64,000 nucleotides of DNA from Incurvaria masculella (Eukaryota > Arthropoda > Insecta > Lepidoptera > Incurvariidae): assembly GCA_946894095.1 (NCBI GenBank), contig OX335656.1, positions 9,563,001 through 9,627,000 of the forward strand, read 5' to 3'. A program made the translations under genes and the position numbers. The notes beneath the pieces were generated by a model, which saw only the letters and a list, made by a program, of their open reading frames with translations, did not search any database and had not been told where the DNA came from. Below are positions 33,380 through 44,909 of the stretch, in pieces (the stretch's first letter is position 1; every line of letters begins with the position of its first letter).

Positions 33380-34365
33380 CCCGCTGTCGCCAAATTTTTT
33401 ACCGACTTTAAAAAAAGGAGGAGGTTCTCAATTCATTTGTTAACTCAGATCTCTCGCCTGGACGAACCGATTTTGATAATATTTTTTTTATTTGAAATCT
33501 GGTGCTTCCCGTGTAGTCCCAATTCAATTTGGTTTAGTTCTGACAATGATATCCATGAGAAAATCATATGTCTTAAATTTACATTAAGCGCTACAAATGG
33601 ACGAGTAACTCAATATCAGGCCAACCGATTTCGATGATTCTTTTTTAGGGTTCCGTACCAAAAGGGTGAAAACGGAACCCTATTACTAAGCCTCCGCTGT
33701 CCGTCCGTCCGTCCATCTGTCACAGGGCTGTATCTCGTGAACCGTAATAGGTAGGCAGCTGAAATTTTCACGGAGTGTGTATTTATTTTGCCGCTACAAG
33801 AAATAATAGGTAAAGTAAAAAATAATAAAAATTCAAGTCGTTTAAATTAAATAAAAAAAATACTACAAAAAAACTGATTTTTTTGTGTTAAATCTGGTAC
33901 GATGGTACGAAACCCTTCGTGTGCGAGTCTGAATCGCACTTGACCGGTTTTTATTGGAAAGGACGTGTACAATTAGTTAGTGTACTTCAGATTCACTAAA
34001 AATAAACAAATGAACAAACATTTTAACGAAAAAAACCGACTTCAAAGAAAATGTATTCCAAAACCAATGCACTAAAGAGTAAAAAAATAATTACCATTTT
34101 TGTAGTTACGATTATTGTTATTTTTTGAGTCGGTGTCAGCCAAGGTAGCCAAGGTTCTCTTGACTGGCGCAGCGCGTGCCCGGCAATACAAGCTATGGTA
34201 ATACGATGCCACGTTCAAATGTTGTCGCATTAGAGGGTTTGTATTGGTGGGAACCACGGAGGATAGAGGGAGAGGTGGGAACTGACTTGGCGAACGTATT
34301 TTGAAAGCTAATTCGCGCGCGGCGCACAGTGAGGTTCCCCGGCTTTCCATAGTTGCACTAAAGTA
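33380..34365. repeat. Repeat family H (GAAGTCGG type), copy interrupted by family G
   Basis: ACCGACTTTAAAAAAAGGAG...TGATATCCATGAGAAAATCA...CGATTTCGATGATTC, then the family G insertion, then GGAAAGGACGTGTACAATTA, AAACCGACTTCAAAGAAAAT, TTTTTTGAGTCGGTGTCAGC. It parallels the uninterrupted copy at 46740-47285. Confidence 0.75.
33647..33950 (-). mobile_element. Family G repeat inserted in family H
   Basis: AGGGTTCCGTACCAAAAGGG to CGCACTTGACCGGTTT on the plus strand. The uninterrupted relative at 46940-46970 lacks it. Confidence 0.8.
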
Positions 34366-34724
34366 AAAAAAAAATCAGCTTTCTTTCATTAATGTGTCCT
34401 TGCCTCACGGTCGATTCTACTCTGCTATTATGTTTAGTTAAGTTAGTACATGCGCCAAAAGGTTTTTAATACAGCCATGGCAAGTCTTGGTTGGTGATTA
34501 CGTGGTGCGTGTAGTTTAATAAATAAAGCAAAGACTCATTAGATATAACAATGAGGTAAATACAAAATGAGAACTTTTAAGTGCAATAACACCCCAATAA
34601 TCTTACATTTTGATTGCCAGTTAGCGAATACACTAATTGGCAATCCATAAAGTTCGGGGAGCCGAATTGAGTGCTACGTAAGGGCTATCATGCTCTACGC
34701 GCTATCGATTTACATTCACTTACG

Positions 34725-34852
34725 CCCGGTTCCACCACCTCCAGTTACAAAAATGTTAAAGTTATCTTTCAGTTACACCATACAAATATACAATGTAACC
34801 AAAAGTTAACTATCAGATTTCAGGTAACTGGAGGTGGTGGAAACAGGGGTTA
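34725..34852. mobile_element. Short palindromic MITE
   Basis: GGTTCCACCACCTCCAGTTAC mirrored by GTAACTGGAGGTGGTGGAAAC, total about 128 bp. Confidence 0.85.
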
Positions 34853-36639
34853 GTGAAGTGGCTATATTAACATCGAAGGGTTGATTGAGGGGGTAAACAT
34901 GAGCAAAATGTCCTGGGTCTAGGTTCTTAAAATCTCAATAAGTTGTTTTTTTTGGTCAAGTGTTTTGAATGTAATACATGGATAGGGGGTCATTGTTAGT
35001 CACCCCGGAAAATATTTGCAGTTACTAAATTAACTAGACATGACAGGTATTTCGCCAAAACTCATGGAGAATTTATTAAAAATAAAATGTCTGATTTTAG
35101 CTGATCCTTATCTTCATCCGTCACCGCTACGTGTAAAAATATTATTTCGCGAGCCAAGATGTTGCCCTGAAATGTTGTTTCATTATAGCTTTATTAGTTA
35201 CAAATGATGTTTATTAGTTACAAGAGATAATTAAAAAACGTCCAAAAAGATAACTAATCACAATAACAATGCAGTCGCTACTAATCCCTATCTCTACTAA
35301 TATTATAAATGCGAAAGTTTGTTTTGTCAGTTTGTCCTACTTGCACGCAGCAAAGAAGCAACGGATCAATGTGACCTGTAAGCAATTTTTTATTGAATTT
35401 TGTTTCGATATTGTTATAGTGCTAGTAATATTTTAATAAGTGGTTGTATGTATGTTGTAAGTATTTTTATATTTTGCTTTAAATATTAGTAAAAATACAT
35501 TTATATTAAGGGCTTTCAACGTTAAATGTATCTTTTAATAGACTAGAAGGTCGCGACGAAAAGGGAACAATAAGTAAATATACTTTTTCGTACTAAGCAG
35601 GTACGTCGCTTATTCCAAAGAATGTGATTTGTGTGTGTGTATAATTGACGTTAAGCAAGAACACATGAATTGAAGAAAGAGCCCAGTAAAACTACCACAA
35701 CATAACTGAAATTGGGTTCGCAGGATAAAGAACAACCCTCTGAAGCCAAATGTATCAGCCTGCCTGCGCCAAGCATGCAACAATTGTGAAAAAATATATA
35801 TTTAATAATGTAAATTACTGGGAATAACGAAGCATGAAAGTTTTAGTACAAACTTGCTTAGCAATACCAAAACTGAACAAATCTTAGGTTGCATTTCGTA
35901 GTTATAGGCGATTTTGGTTACAAATATAACTTTAACCATAAAATTAAATAATATATTTATTAATTTTATTAATTAATAAATTTAATAAAAAAACCGACTG
36001 GTTATTGTTGTGTTATGGTATTGTATTGCTGGTTACTGTATCAATATTTCTACACACTCAGAAATATATCAGCAGGTACATACCAACATCTATTTTATAT
36101 AGCCAATCAAGATAACGCGACCACTTGGTGCAGGCAGACCGACATATTTAGCATCTGAAGATTAGGCTCTTAAATGTGAAGCCAGATTCAGCCATTTATA
36201 TTATCGTGACCAAAAATGTCGTAATATAAAATTTTCTGATTTGTTACTTTTCCAGAAACGAATTAATTTCTAAATTTAATGCCATTCATTCCACGTTTCT
36301 GTACATCATACATTAAAGAGGATGCGGAAAATTGGATGCCTGGATCACGTAATTTTCCCATCAACGAAATCACATATGAAGGTTTCTCGTAAAACAATTT
36401 TTTGAGAATTATTAAATATAATTAGCCAAAAAATCAAATGATTTTTTATTTTATTGAAAACACCAGAGAACCTGGTACGAAACTTTTTACCCCAAATAAC
36501 AGACGAATGCAATTGTTTTTAATCGTGATGGCTTGTTAATTAATTATGTATGATTTAATAGCGTTAGTATATTTACAATGGTGCAGAAACATTTCACCTC
36601 TCAAATATATTAGGACATCGAATGGATGGAATGTAAGAT
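34853..36639. other. No recognisable gene
   Basis: AT-rich. 35289-35330 (TCTACTAATATTATAAATGC) matches a common lepidopteran repeat end also hinted at on the opposite strand near 42660-42705. Confidence 0.45.
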
Positions 36640-37600
36640 TATAAGAAATATGTCTAATACCACAACCACAGTCATGATATTAGCCCAGCACACTAAAATC
36701 CCGAAGGACTTAGGTGCCATGCCAGGACCTTCCCTTTATGAGCTCAGCTACAGTTTCGACCATCGTCCAATGCAATGGTACCAGTTCGGGCGGACTAAAC
36801 CCTACCATCCCAAGTAGGGTAAGGAAACCAACAGTTCTACATGGATTCCGAACTGAAATAAGTTATTAAGGCTCCAACTGAGTCCAGCAAGTACCGATAC
36901 CTTGCATATCTGTAAGCAGTGGCAAACGCGTTGACTAAGAGCACGTTGAAAAAATTACCAGCGGAGTTTCTTGCCAGTTCTTCTTCGCTGGGATTGCTGA
37001 ACTGGCTAATGATAAAATATGACAAATCTGAGTGCAGTGTGCTGGGACGATGAATAAACAATAAACATGGAACAGCTTGCATGAATGGTCAAATGCACTT
37101 ATCCAACTCAGAGCCTGTAGTCCCAGTTGTCACCTAAATTGGCGTTTACGGCAAACCGATCGACTGGCGTTTTCAAATGTATGGTTAAATTGAAGAGCGC
37201 GCGTAGTGGGCGGTAATCGAACTAATATTTGTGAGTCCGAGTTTGATTTGACAGCTTACTCAACGTTGCCGTAAATACGTCGACGTTGGCGTTTACGCTG
37301 ACTCCGCGTTTTCATACAAATCGGAAGTCCGAGTTTTACTTTGACAGCGTGAAGAAGTAGAACCACAGAAAATCTAGTAAAAACTTGTATGGAGTTTGAC
37401 GTTTTTTTACGGAAAACGCCAGTCGATCGGTTTGCCGTAAACGCCAATTTAGGTGACAACTGGGACTACATGCTCTGAATTAGAAAAAACGCAGTGTATG
37501 AACGAGGCGGGGTTTTGAACCCACTCCTCTTGCAAGGCGAATTCTTGCCGGCCGAGGCTTTGTCTCTCGTCAAGGACTTGGGGCGCCGTTTGCGCTCGGT
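36640..37600 (-). mobile_element. SINE family S, tRNA-headed copy with two insertions
   Basis: The tail and body lie at 36640-36852. The middle resumes at 37067-37111 (ATGGAACAGCTTGCATG, TATCCAACTCAG), and the head at 37475-37600 (CTGAATTAG..., TTTTGAACCCACTC as B box, CTTGCAAGGCGAATTCTTGC). The gap at 36853-37066 is a retroelement-like piece ending AATAAACAATAAAC. The gap at 37112-37474 is a family B MITE. Confidence 0.75.
37112..37474. mobile_element. MITE family B (clean copy)
   Basis: Ends AGCCTGTAGTCCCAGTTGTC and GACAACTGGGACTACATGCT, with inverted arms of about 60 bp running in to TCGACTGGCGTTTT. 363 bp, no ORF. Confidence 0.9.
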
Positions 37601-38122
37601 GTCCGGTGATAGTCGGGCTGGGGCATATAAACATACCTCAAACAAAGTATAAGGCATAGACCTAGCATACCGCGTTGTGCTAACAAGACGAACAAAGTTT
37701 GGGAGTGAGACGTAAACTCAAGTACCACTACCGCGAGTTAAAGGGAGATGAAACACATCTGGCCGATGATTCATCTCAAATCGTTATCAGTACATACATT
37801 GGAGTCGCGCTCATGGAATGTGAAATGTTTTTTTGTGAAATCTCTATGATTTCTCTAGTTTTCCCTAAATAAAGCATGGTGACCTTATAGATTGTGCATT
37901 TATAGATTGTTAAGTGAAAGGGAAAACCCTTTTTTTATGTAAAATAAGGGGTTTTTGTCGATAAAATTTCTTAACTTTTCCTCAATGTTTCAAAGCAACA
38001 CATAACTTCAGAACATTATTTTGAAGCTACATAGCGATTGAGAAAACAAAATCCGTTAAAAAATAAATTTCAGTACCATTTGTATGAAACGATTTTGGTC
38101 TCATCCGTCGGTGGACATTCTA
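37601..38122. other. No recognisable feature
   Basis: AT-rich, no supported gene. Confidence 0.5.
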
Positions 38123-38279
38123 ACCGAGTGCACGAAAAGACAAAAAATCTAAATCATCTTCAACGTGAGATTAAACACGTCTGTTTGTATGGACGTATGG
38201 AAGGAACTCAATGCGGTTCACTAAAAGTGACGTGTTTGAACATTGATTAACTCGGCCGTCTCTTCGTGCAGTCGGGGCC
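38123..38279. mobile_element. MITE family A (copy 4)
   Basis: CCGAGTGCACGAAAAGAC to CCGTCTCTTCGTGCAGTCGG, in opposite orientation to the copy at 6341. Confidence 0.75.
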
Positions 38280-39179
38280 ATGGTATAATCAAATAAAACC
38301 CACTGTAGAGGATAGTCATACAGTGAGACAATTTGACTAGCGTTGTAGGCTTATTAGCGGCATCGACGGGAACATATTTTTAATTTAGGTGTCTACTATT
38401 AGGATTACAGATTTTGATTTCTTGAACTGTGATTATAAAAATATTTTACGGTATATATTATTATATACAGTATTCAATATTAGGTTGTGTTTTAGATTAT
38501 TAATCTGTAGTTATTTAGTTATTTACAATTCGTGTTCGTAAAAGTAGTTCATAAAAACGCTCTGAAGCAAATTCATTTCATTTATATTTTTTGCAGATAT
38601 GTTAGTTTTTGTTTTATATTATTATTCTGTCTTTATGTAGTTACATTGCGCAGTCGTAAAATTGGTAACACGTTCGAGCTAATTAATATCCTTCACTATT
38701 TTTGCAGATATAACGCAATTACAGTATGTTGATAAAGGTACGGATAGGAAGTAATAAAACGTATTCAGTACCTAATAAAAACAACATGGCCGAACTCCGG
38801 AGGGAACGGTGTTTATGTCGACTTGTTGACTTCGTCGTAAAACTCTTTCCTTTTCCAATGAACTACAAGTCCGAAGATAAATCCATCAACTCGACACTTA
38901 GCCGTGAAACATTTCGGACTCGTGTTACAATCAGTCGAGATACTGATTGAAGGAAATGGGAAGTCCTGAAGAGTAGTGATCAACAGTTGGTTGATCAGAA
39001 ATTGTATTTTATCAGTGAAATACCCCGAGATATTAGAGTGGGCAAATAATTTCTCAGAACTCTCGGGTACGGATAAAATTAGCTTAATGTGAACATCAAA
39101 CTCGGGCCAAGGGATTGTCAATAATAATTTTCGTAATCATAATTGCATGGCTACTGATGAAATTCCGAACATTTTTTGC
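38280..39179. other. No recognisable feature
   Basis: Short frames on both strands near 38730-39120 have no recognisable domain. Confidence 0.45.
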
Positions 39180-39282
39180 CACTTTTCGCACAAACCCTAC
39201 CATCTAGTAGGGGAAGGGTACATACAGTTTTTACATGTATTCCGAACCATGGAACAGCTTGCATTGGTGATGAAATGCATTA

Positions 39283-40302
39283 CTATAAAAAAAAAGGACT
39301 AGCCGAGACACGGGCGACACCGCCCAGTTCGGCTATACTATACTTTTAATCCTGAAAAGTGTATAGTAGCATCATACACCCGCTCACTCACACCACTGAT
39401 GCACGACTACCGCCTGGGTGCTATAGGAATTCCCAGGGCGACAGAAGTTAAAGACCTCGGTGTTGTTTTTGATGCACACCTCACCTTCAATCCTCACATA
39501 CGAGCATTAACAAAAGCCTCATTTGGCAAGCTGGGTTTCGTACTGCGAAATGCCAAAGAGTTTAAGGATCCGATCGCACTAAAATTATTGTTTAATACGC
39601 TTGTCAGATCTAAGCTAGAAGCGGGGGCAATAGTCTGGTCTCCACATGAGGATCACTATATTCTCATGCTGGAGAAAATTCAAAAAAGGTTCCTGAGATT
39701 TTTATATACTCAGATAAACGGGTATTACCCTTATTTGTACCCAACAGCATTTTTACTCGGGATTCTGGGCTTCAACTCACTTGAACTTCGGAGATCCCGG
39801 GCATTAATGCTGTTTGGTTTCAAAATTTTGATCGGGAAAGTTGATTCGCAAGCTTTACTACAACTGGTACTAGCACTGAACGTGCCTGATGGTTACGCTC
39901 GACGGCGGAACGCACGTCTGTTTGCCGAGATCGTGACGCGCACCCGCTCTCACTACTGGTCGCCCATATGTCTCGTCCTGAGGCTGTTCAATGCGATGCA
40001 TCTGTCAACACCAGAATGTGATGTGTTTGTAAATCTGAGAAGGACGTTTGAGAGAGTGTGCACGACATTTTTGGAAGGCTATTTGAAAGTTAACTCATCC
40101 ATAGTTAATTAAATGTCTGTTTTTTTTTTCTTTTCCATATTGAAATTAAGTTTGCTACATTTCTACGCCTTGGTTTTCTGTTATGTAAAATGTATGTATT
40201 TGTCAAATAAATAAATAAATATGTATATTGAATATGTGTAAATTGTACAATTTAAAGGAAATAAATAAATAAATAAAAATAAATATTAAAAATATAAAAA
40301 AA
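39283..40302 (+). mobile_element. 5'-truncated CR1/Jockey-type LINE
   Basis: Inserted into the SINE above. It contains the end of ORF2 (39399-40112), a short 3' UTR and an (AAAT)n tail at 40205-40300. TTA sits at both junctions, compatible with a short target duplication. Confidence 0.85.
39399..40112 (+). pseudogene. RT C-terminal region of truncated LINE
   Basis: An open frame of 237 codons covering the sequence after the RT catalytic box: VKDLGVVFDAHLTFNPHI, FGKLGFVLRNAKEF, LFNTLVRSKLEAGAIVWSPH and EKIQKRFLRFLY. Jockey/CR1 ORF2 proteins show this thumb region after FADD. The frame is intact to its stop, so the copy is fairly young, but the N-terminal three quarters of ORF2 are missing through 5' truncation. 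Confidence 0.85.
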
Positions 40303-40529
40303 AAATTATCCAACTCAGAAAAATAAAGACAGTCGTGACAGGGCAAGGATCGAACCCATGGCCTCTGGCATGCAAGGCAAGTTACCGTGCTACTGAGCTT
40401 ACGAGTCTAGTTTTGTTACGTTAGTGGACATAGGGTAGGTGGAAAACATGTGTGTATTTGGATTTTAGGGGGAGGGGGGGAACTCTGTCAGCTTATGGGT
40501 TACCGATATAGTAACCCATAAGATGACTA

Positions 40530-40790
40530 TTAATTGACAGTGAGCTGACCATGTCTGCCGCAAAACCGATGGCCGATGGAGCCGACGAGATCTCGGGTGG
40601 ATACCACGCACCGGCAAATATATGGATGGTAGGGTGCCCAGGGGTTTGTCAGGAGGTAAAAGTGATAGCTGCTGGGGGCAGATGAATCGCAGCCGAGGTC
40701 ACGCGATCGAGCCAAAATGCGCGCGTTGGAGGAGGGCGTCGCTGAGCAGTGGATGGACTGCAAAGGCTAATAAAGATGAACAAGATGAAC
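40530..40790 (+). pseudogene. RTE-type LINE C-terminal relic
   Basis: The plus frame beginning near 40546 reads DHVCRKTDGRWSRRDLGW, IPRTGKYMDGRVPRG, then CARWRRASLSSGWTA. This matches the Arg/Trp-rich end of RTE ORF2 proteins as I remember them (H..R..D.RW...L.W.PR.GKR..GRP...W). No RT core is present. Confidence 0.55.
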
Positions 40791-43664
40791 GGATAGATCC
40801 GGCGAGCAAATATTATAGTCGTTTGGGTCGCTTTCCGCCCTTGAAGTTTAAATTGACGGTTATTACAATTCTGATGTGCGTAGAAAGTACACAGAGCGTA
40901 CCTAACCCAAATTATATTGGCTCTTGCTTTGTGAATTTCAATTCCATTTAAATGGGTACGTGATTTAATTATAAAGGTATTCCTACCTTAACCAACGCTA
41001 TTTAATTCCAACCTAGCTCAAATCGTCGTCACCTTTATCTGCAGCAAAGTGTTTAAATCATCCGATCTGTGCCTAATTTTTATTCTGTAGCATACTGTGG
41101 TTACGTTTACTTTTTCGTCGTTAAAATTATACGTTTTAACACCGGTGAAAATAGTTTTATTGACTATCCGTAAAAAGTATTTTCCGGGATAGGCATTGAC
41201 TGCAAAGATTGACATTCAAACATATTGCAGTCGTCAACAAAATCGTATCTTGCATCAAATAGAGCCAGTCCCAGGTTTATTTACGTAAATTTTCTTTTTC
41301 GTACTAAGATAGTATGTAAAATCGACCATGAAGCAAAAATAACTACGAAAGGTTGGACAGTGCTGCCACCTGCTCTATAACCATTTTTTTTCAAGCATTT
41401 ACAGTTATGACATATATAAAAAGTGTATTTAAAACCAATAAAAAAATTCCACTAATTCAATTGAAATATAGTATAACAAGTACTCTAACCTAAAACCTAA
41501 AAACTGCAGACTTGACATATAGGGCTGCTACCGAGGTTGTAATGTAACTTTTCCCGCTTCCACAGTTGCTATTTTACCTTGCTTCGTGGTTGGAAAGTAC
41601 GTAGGTATAAACGTAGTTGTTCGCGTGCTTTAAAAATGGTGGATATTTAGAATTCTCCTGATTTCATTTTCTCCTTGGATTCGACCAATCACATTCGTCG
41701 AGAAAAACAGTGTTTCTTCCAGTTGCTTCGTGAATGCGATATTTTTTTAGGAGAGCAGTTATATTGGCCGTAGTCGCCATCATATCCTGGGAGCGTGTCA
41801 GTGCGATCACAGGCGAGCGACTTATCGGCTGCTGGGTCAGCGGCTGCCGCGATAGCGCGACCTGCCCATGATGCTCCGCGCTGGTGATCTCGCGCCCGCC
41901 CCGTGTTGCCACCATACCGCGTCATATCTTTAGTATGGTTTTTCGGGAGTCGACAGTCGTTACCCTATATACCAAATTTCTATACCATATAATACCCATA
42001 CTTCGGGCGGTAACAGTTTACATGCTCTAAATGTGCTAATAGGATTCCGTACAAAATGCCTAATAACATGTTTTATGGTTTAATTTTACACTTAACACGC
42101 CCCTTTAATTTGTTATATGTTTTAACAGAAATGCTATAAAAATTCAACTATATATACCTATTATAAAGAACCTCTTTAACGTTCTTACCTATTATGATTC
42201 ATGACAAACAGCCCGCAGATAGATGAAAGCAAGGACAGAAGAACAGCGGAGACTGTAGTAATGGTCCCTTTGGCACACTTTAGGTATTGAACCCTAAAAA
42301 TTGACTCGCGCCTGAGGGGACCGTGCAATCTTAATAATTTATGTAGATGTCAACAGGAAGTTCCTGAAAAAAAGGGTATTCACAAACGGAAGGCGGATAA
42401 TTTCGATTTTTTTCCTTCGCTTGTGCTGAGAGGGTTTTTTGGTCCAAATTTCATGATTCTAGGTCAACGGCAAACACCCTAAATGTTTTGATAAGTTACG
42501 ACGTTAGAAGTTTTAGGTACGGCACCCTAAAAAAAGAACGGCTACAGCTTTTATTTTCAAATAGCAGTTATAACAAGAGAAGTTACCGATTATCCTAAAC
42601 TATCTATGCGCTAAATTTTATCCAAATCCGTTTACCGTGTTTGCGTGATTGAGTTACAAAAATCCAAACATACAAATTTTCACATTTATATTAGTAGGAT
42701 TATCGCTTCCACAGCAGAAACTTTGCCCGATATTCATTTTATATTTCTTGTTAAAATTGCTCACTTCACCCTGAAGAGCCGATTCTTTTGAAATAAATAA
42801 ACAATGGTTTAATGGCAGCAGAACAAAGGAATCGAATGAAATTAAAATTCGCAAATGATTCGGCATTTCACACAGACAATCCCTAATAGCTTGAGCCTAC
42901 CGAAATAGCTTAATTATATTTTAAACAATCAATAACTTATTTTAGACTAGAAAACAACCGGCTCAGACTGTACCAAATCAAAGGAATTCAACCTAAATAT
43001 TGGTTAAGAAATTAATATAGTATATAATACTAGCTGAGGTAATCCTGCACTGGTGAATGTTGGAGCTTTGCGGAGGTACGGACAGCTCACCAAAGTTTCA
43101 TTACAATCGCTTGAGATGAACAAACAAAGATGATGATGACTGTCATGAAATAAGCCCTATACCACATTTTGTCATTAAACATGTTTTTTAGGGTTGATTC
43201 AGCATCTGAAACTAACAACTTTAGAAAAGTTATAAAACCCCTATATAACGTCGCACACGCTGTTTATTGCATAACCTTCGAAGCTGGGGACACCGATCAT
43301 TTTACTGATAAGACATATGTTTGTCAACATATTTGTGGTGTGGTGTTTACTGGATTATTGATCATTTTGACATACACCTAGAGTCTTAAATTGATTGAGA
43401 GGACGTTAGTCTAGTTAAGGTTGATAATGGAACGCACTACTTGACCCGGTGCAGGTTGGGAGATAATATCACTTGTTTTTGTTAATGAACTAACTTACAT
43501 TTGACTAAGCCGCAAATTATTAAGATTTCCGAGCTCGCAGATCAGGAGGCCAATTCTGCGAATTCTGAGTTGATGAATCAGGAGTGTTCTAAGATGAGGA
43601 ACTTGGACATTACTTTGGTATTCGGCTAATCAAACGCAACGCCACATGGAATGACATTGTTTTA
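40791..43664. other. No confident gene
   Basis: A GC-richer patch at 41664-41925 is open on the minus strand (83 codons) with no recognisable domain. The rest is AT-rich. 42600-42705 resembles the end of a common lepidopteran repeat. Confidence 0.4.
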
Positions 43665-43800
43665 TGTGACTGGACATGGATTGCTACCACAAGCACCGTC
43701 ATGATATTAGCCCAACATACCGCATTGCCGAAGAAATTAAGCGTCATGCCAGGAACTTCCATTTATGAGCACGGCTGCTGGATGGAAAATCCATCCAGCT
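43665..43800 (-). mobile_element. SINE family S, tail half
   Basis: Plus strand: TGACTGGACATGGATTGCTA, ATGATATTAGCCCAACATAC, CATTTATGAGCACGGCTG, ending in the small hairpin GCTGGATGGAAAATCCATCCAGC. Confidence 0.75.
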
Positions 43801-44394
43801 ATTATCCATTCATATATCCAGTATCCATCTATTAGCGGCCTTAGGTTTCTAAGCCACGAATCGCTCTAAGACTGGCACGAAATGAAACATTTCCAAGTGT
43901 TTCCAAATTTATCGCTAACGAAAAATTACATATCCTTTTCAGAGCAATCCAGTAACACACCGAATAGGTTGGAAGGTATTTACCCATTCAGTGAGGATTC
44001 AGGAGCATATATTCCGTATGTAAACTAATTAGGGTAAGATTCGATCTCCTGACCTCATATGTCGTCGTTGAGTCAGGAATCCTTGATATTACCCCTCCTC
44101 GTTTTGTAAATTCTGACAAAATAGAGCTTTTGCTGCTCGCGTAAGCGATCTTGGAAAGCCTATTTTAGTATTTCCAAAATTTCAAAATGTATATTACCTG
44201 AAATGTAATGCGCCCTCGTTAAACCGGCTTTTCTTTGGCATCACTTGTCAATTAACCGTCTCTCATTAGACTCGAAAAGCGAAACCCCTGACAAAGGCGT
44301 CAATTTGTAAGTGAAGATATTTTTTTACGCAAAACTTTATCTGAACTAGAGAATGTGGGGGAATTTTAGCTAAAGATAAATGTTGTTTTTATAT
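43801..44394. other. No recognisable feature
   Basis: AT-rich, no supported gene. Confidence 0.5.
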
Positions 44395-44600
44395 AACTGG
44401 TTATGGATGACTAATAAACACCAAATCTAGTCATAAGAACTATAGGCGCCATGGTCGGACGATATTGCACGGCTACATTTAACTGAATGGAAAACATAAA
44501 ACATTCTTATTGCCTCTTCAATAGGATAGTACCAACCCTACCGCCTAGTAAGTAAGGAAGGTGAGCTACAGTTTTACGTGAAATTCAAACCACTGGCGAC
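44395..44600 (-). mobile_element. SINE family S, diverged copy
   Basis: Plus strand: GGTTATGGATGACTAATA, TTGCACGGCTACATTTAACT, CTACCGCCTAGTAAGTAAGG, GAGCTACAGTTTTACGTG. Confidence 0.7.
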
Positions 44601-44610
44601 GAAGCTATGC

Positions 44611-44909
44611 TCCCCATACAAACGTAGTTTACTAATCATTTGGAAACCGCTATTCCAATTGAATTGATATTTAATATATAATATCAGGTAACTAATATGT
44701 GTGTCTTTTGTTTTTTTGAAAAATCCATACCGAATGAAATGAAAGCGAAAAGAAAATCTTCATACGAATTTTGTTTTCTCCCAGAATACTTTTATCGAAA
44801 AAACAAAGGCATGCAGACACAGATATTTGTAGCCTAATATTAGATACCAAATATCAAGTATGTTGGAATAGTGGTTTTCAAATTATTAGTAAACTACGTT
44901 TGTATGGGA
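44611..44909. mobile_element. Foldback element family K (copy 1)
   Basis: TCCCCATACAAACGTAGTTT...TTACTAAT mirrored by ATTAGTAAACTACGTTTGTA. Related copies flank the SINE at 48357 and lie at 59735-60075. Confidence 0.78.

Larger units (their letters stand above)
39180..40415 (-). mobile_element. SINE family S, tRNA-headed copy split by a LINE
   Basis: Body at 39185-39282 (CCCTACCATCTAGTAGGGGA, CCGAACCATGGAACAGCTTG) and head at 40303-40415. On the minus strand the head reads TAAGCTCAGTAGCACGG as A box, CTTGCATGC in the anticodon region, and GGGTTCGATCC as B box. Confidence 0.8.

Noticed and set aside
40303..40415. Genuine tRNA-Ala gene on the minus strand
   Set aside because: A and B boxes are recognisable but the acceptor stem is not formed, and the sequence continues into the SINE linker.
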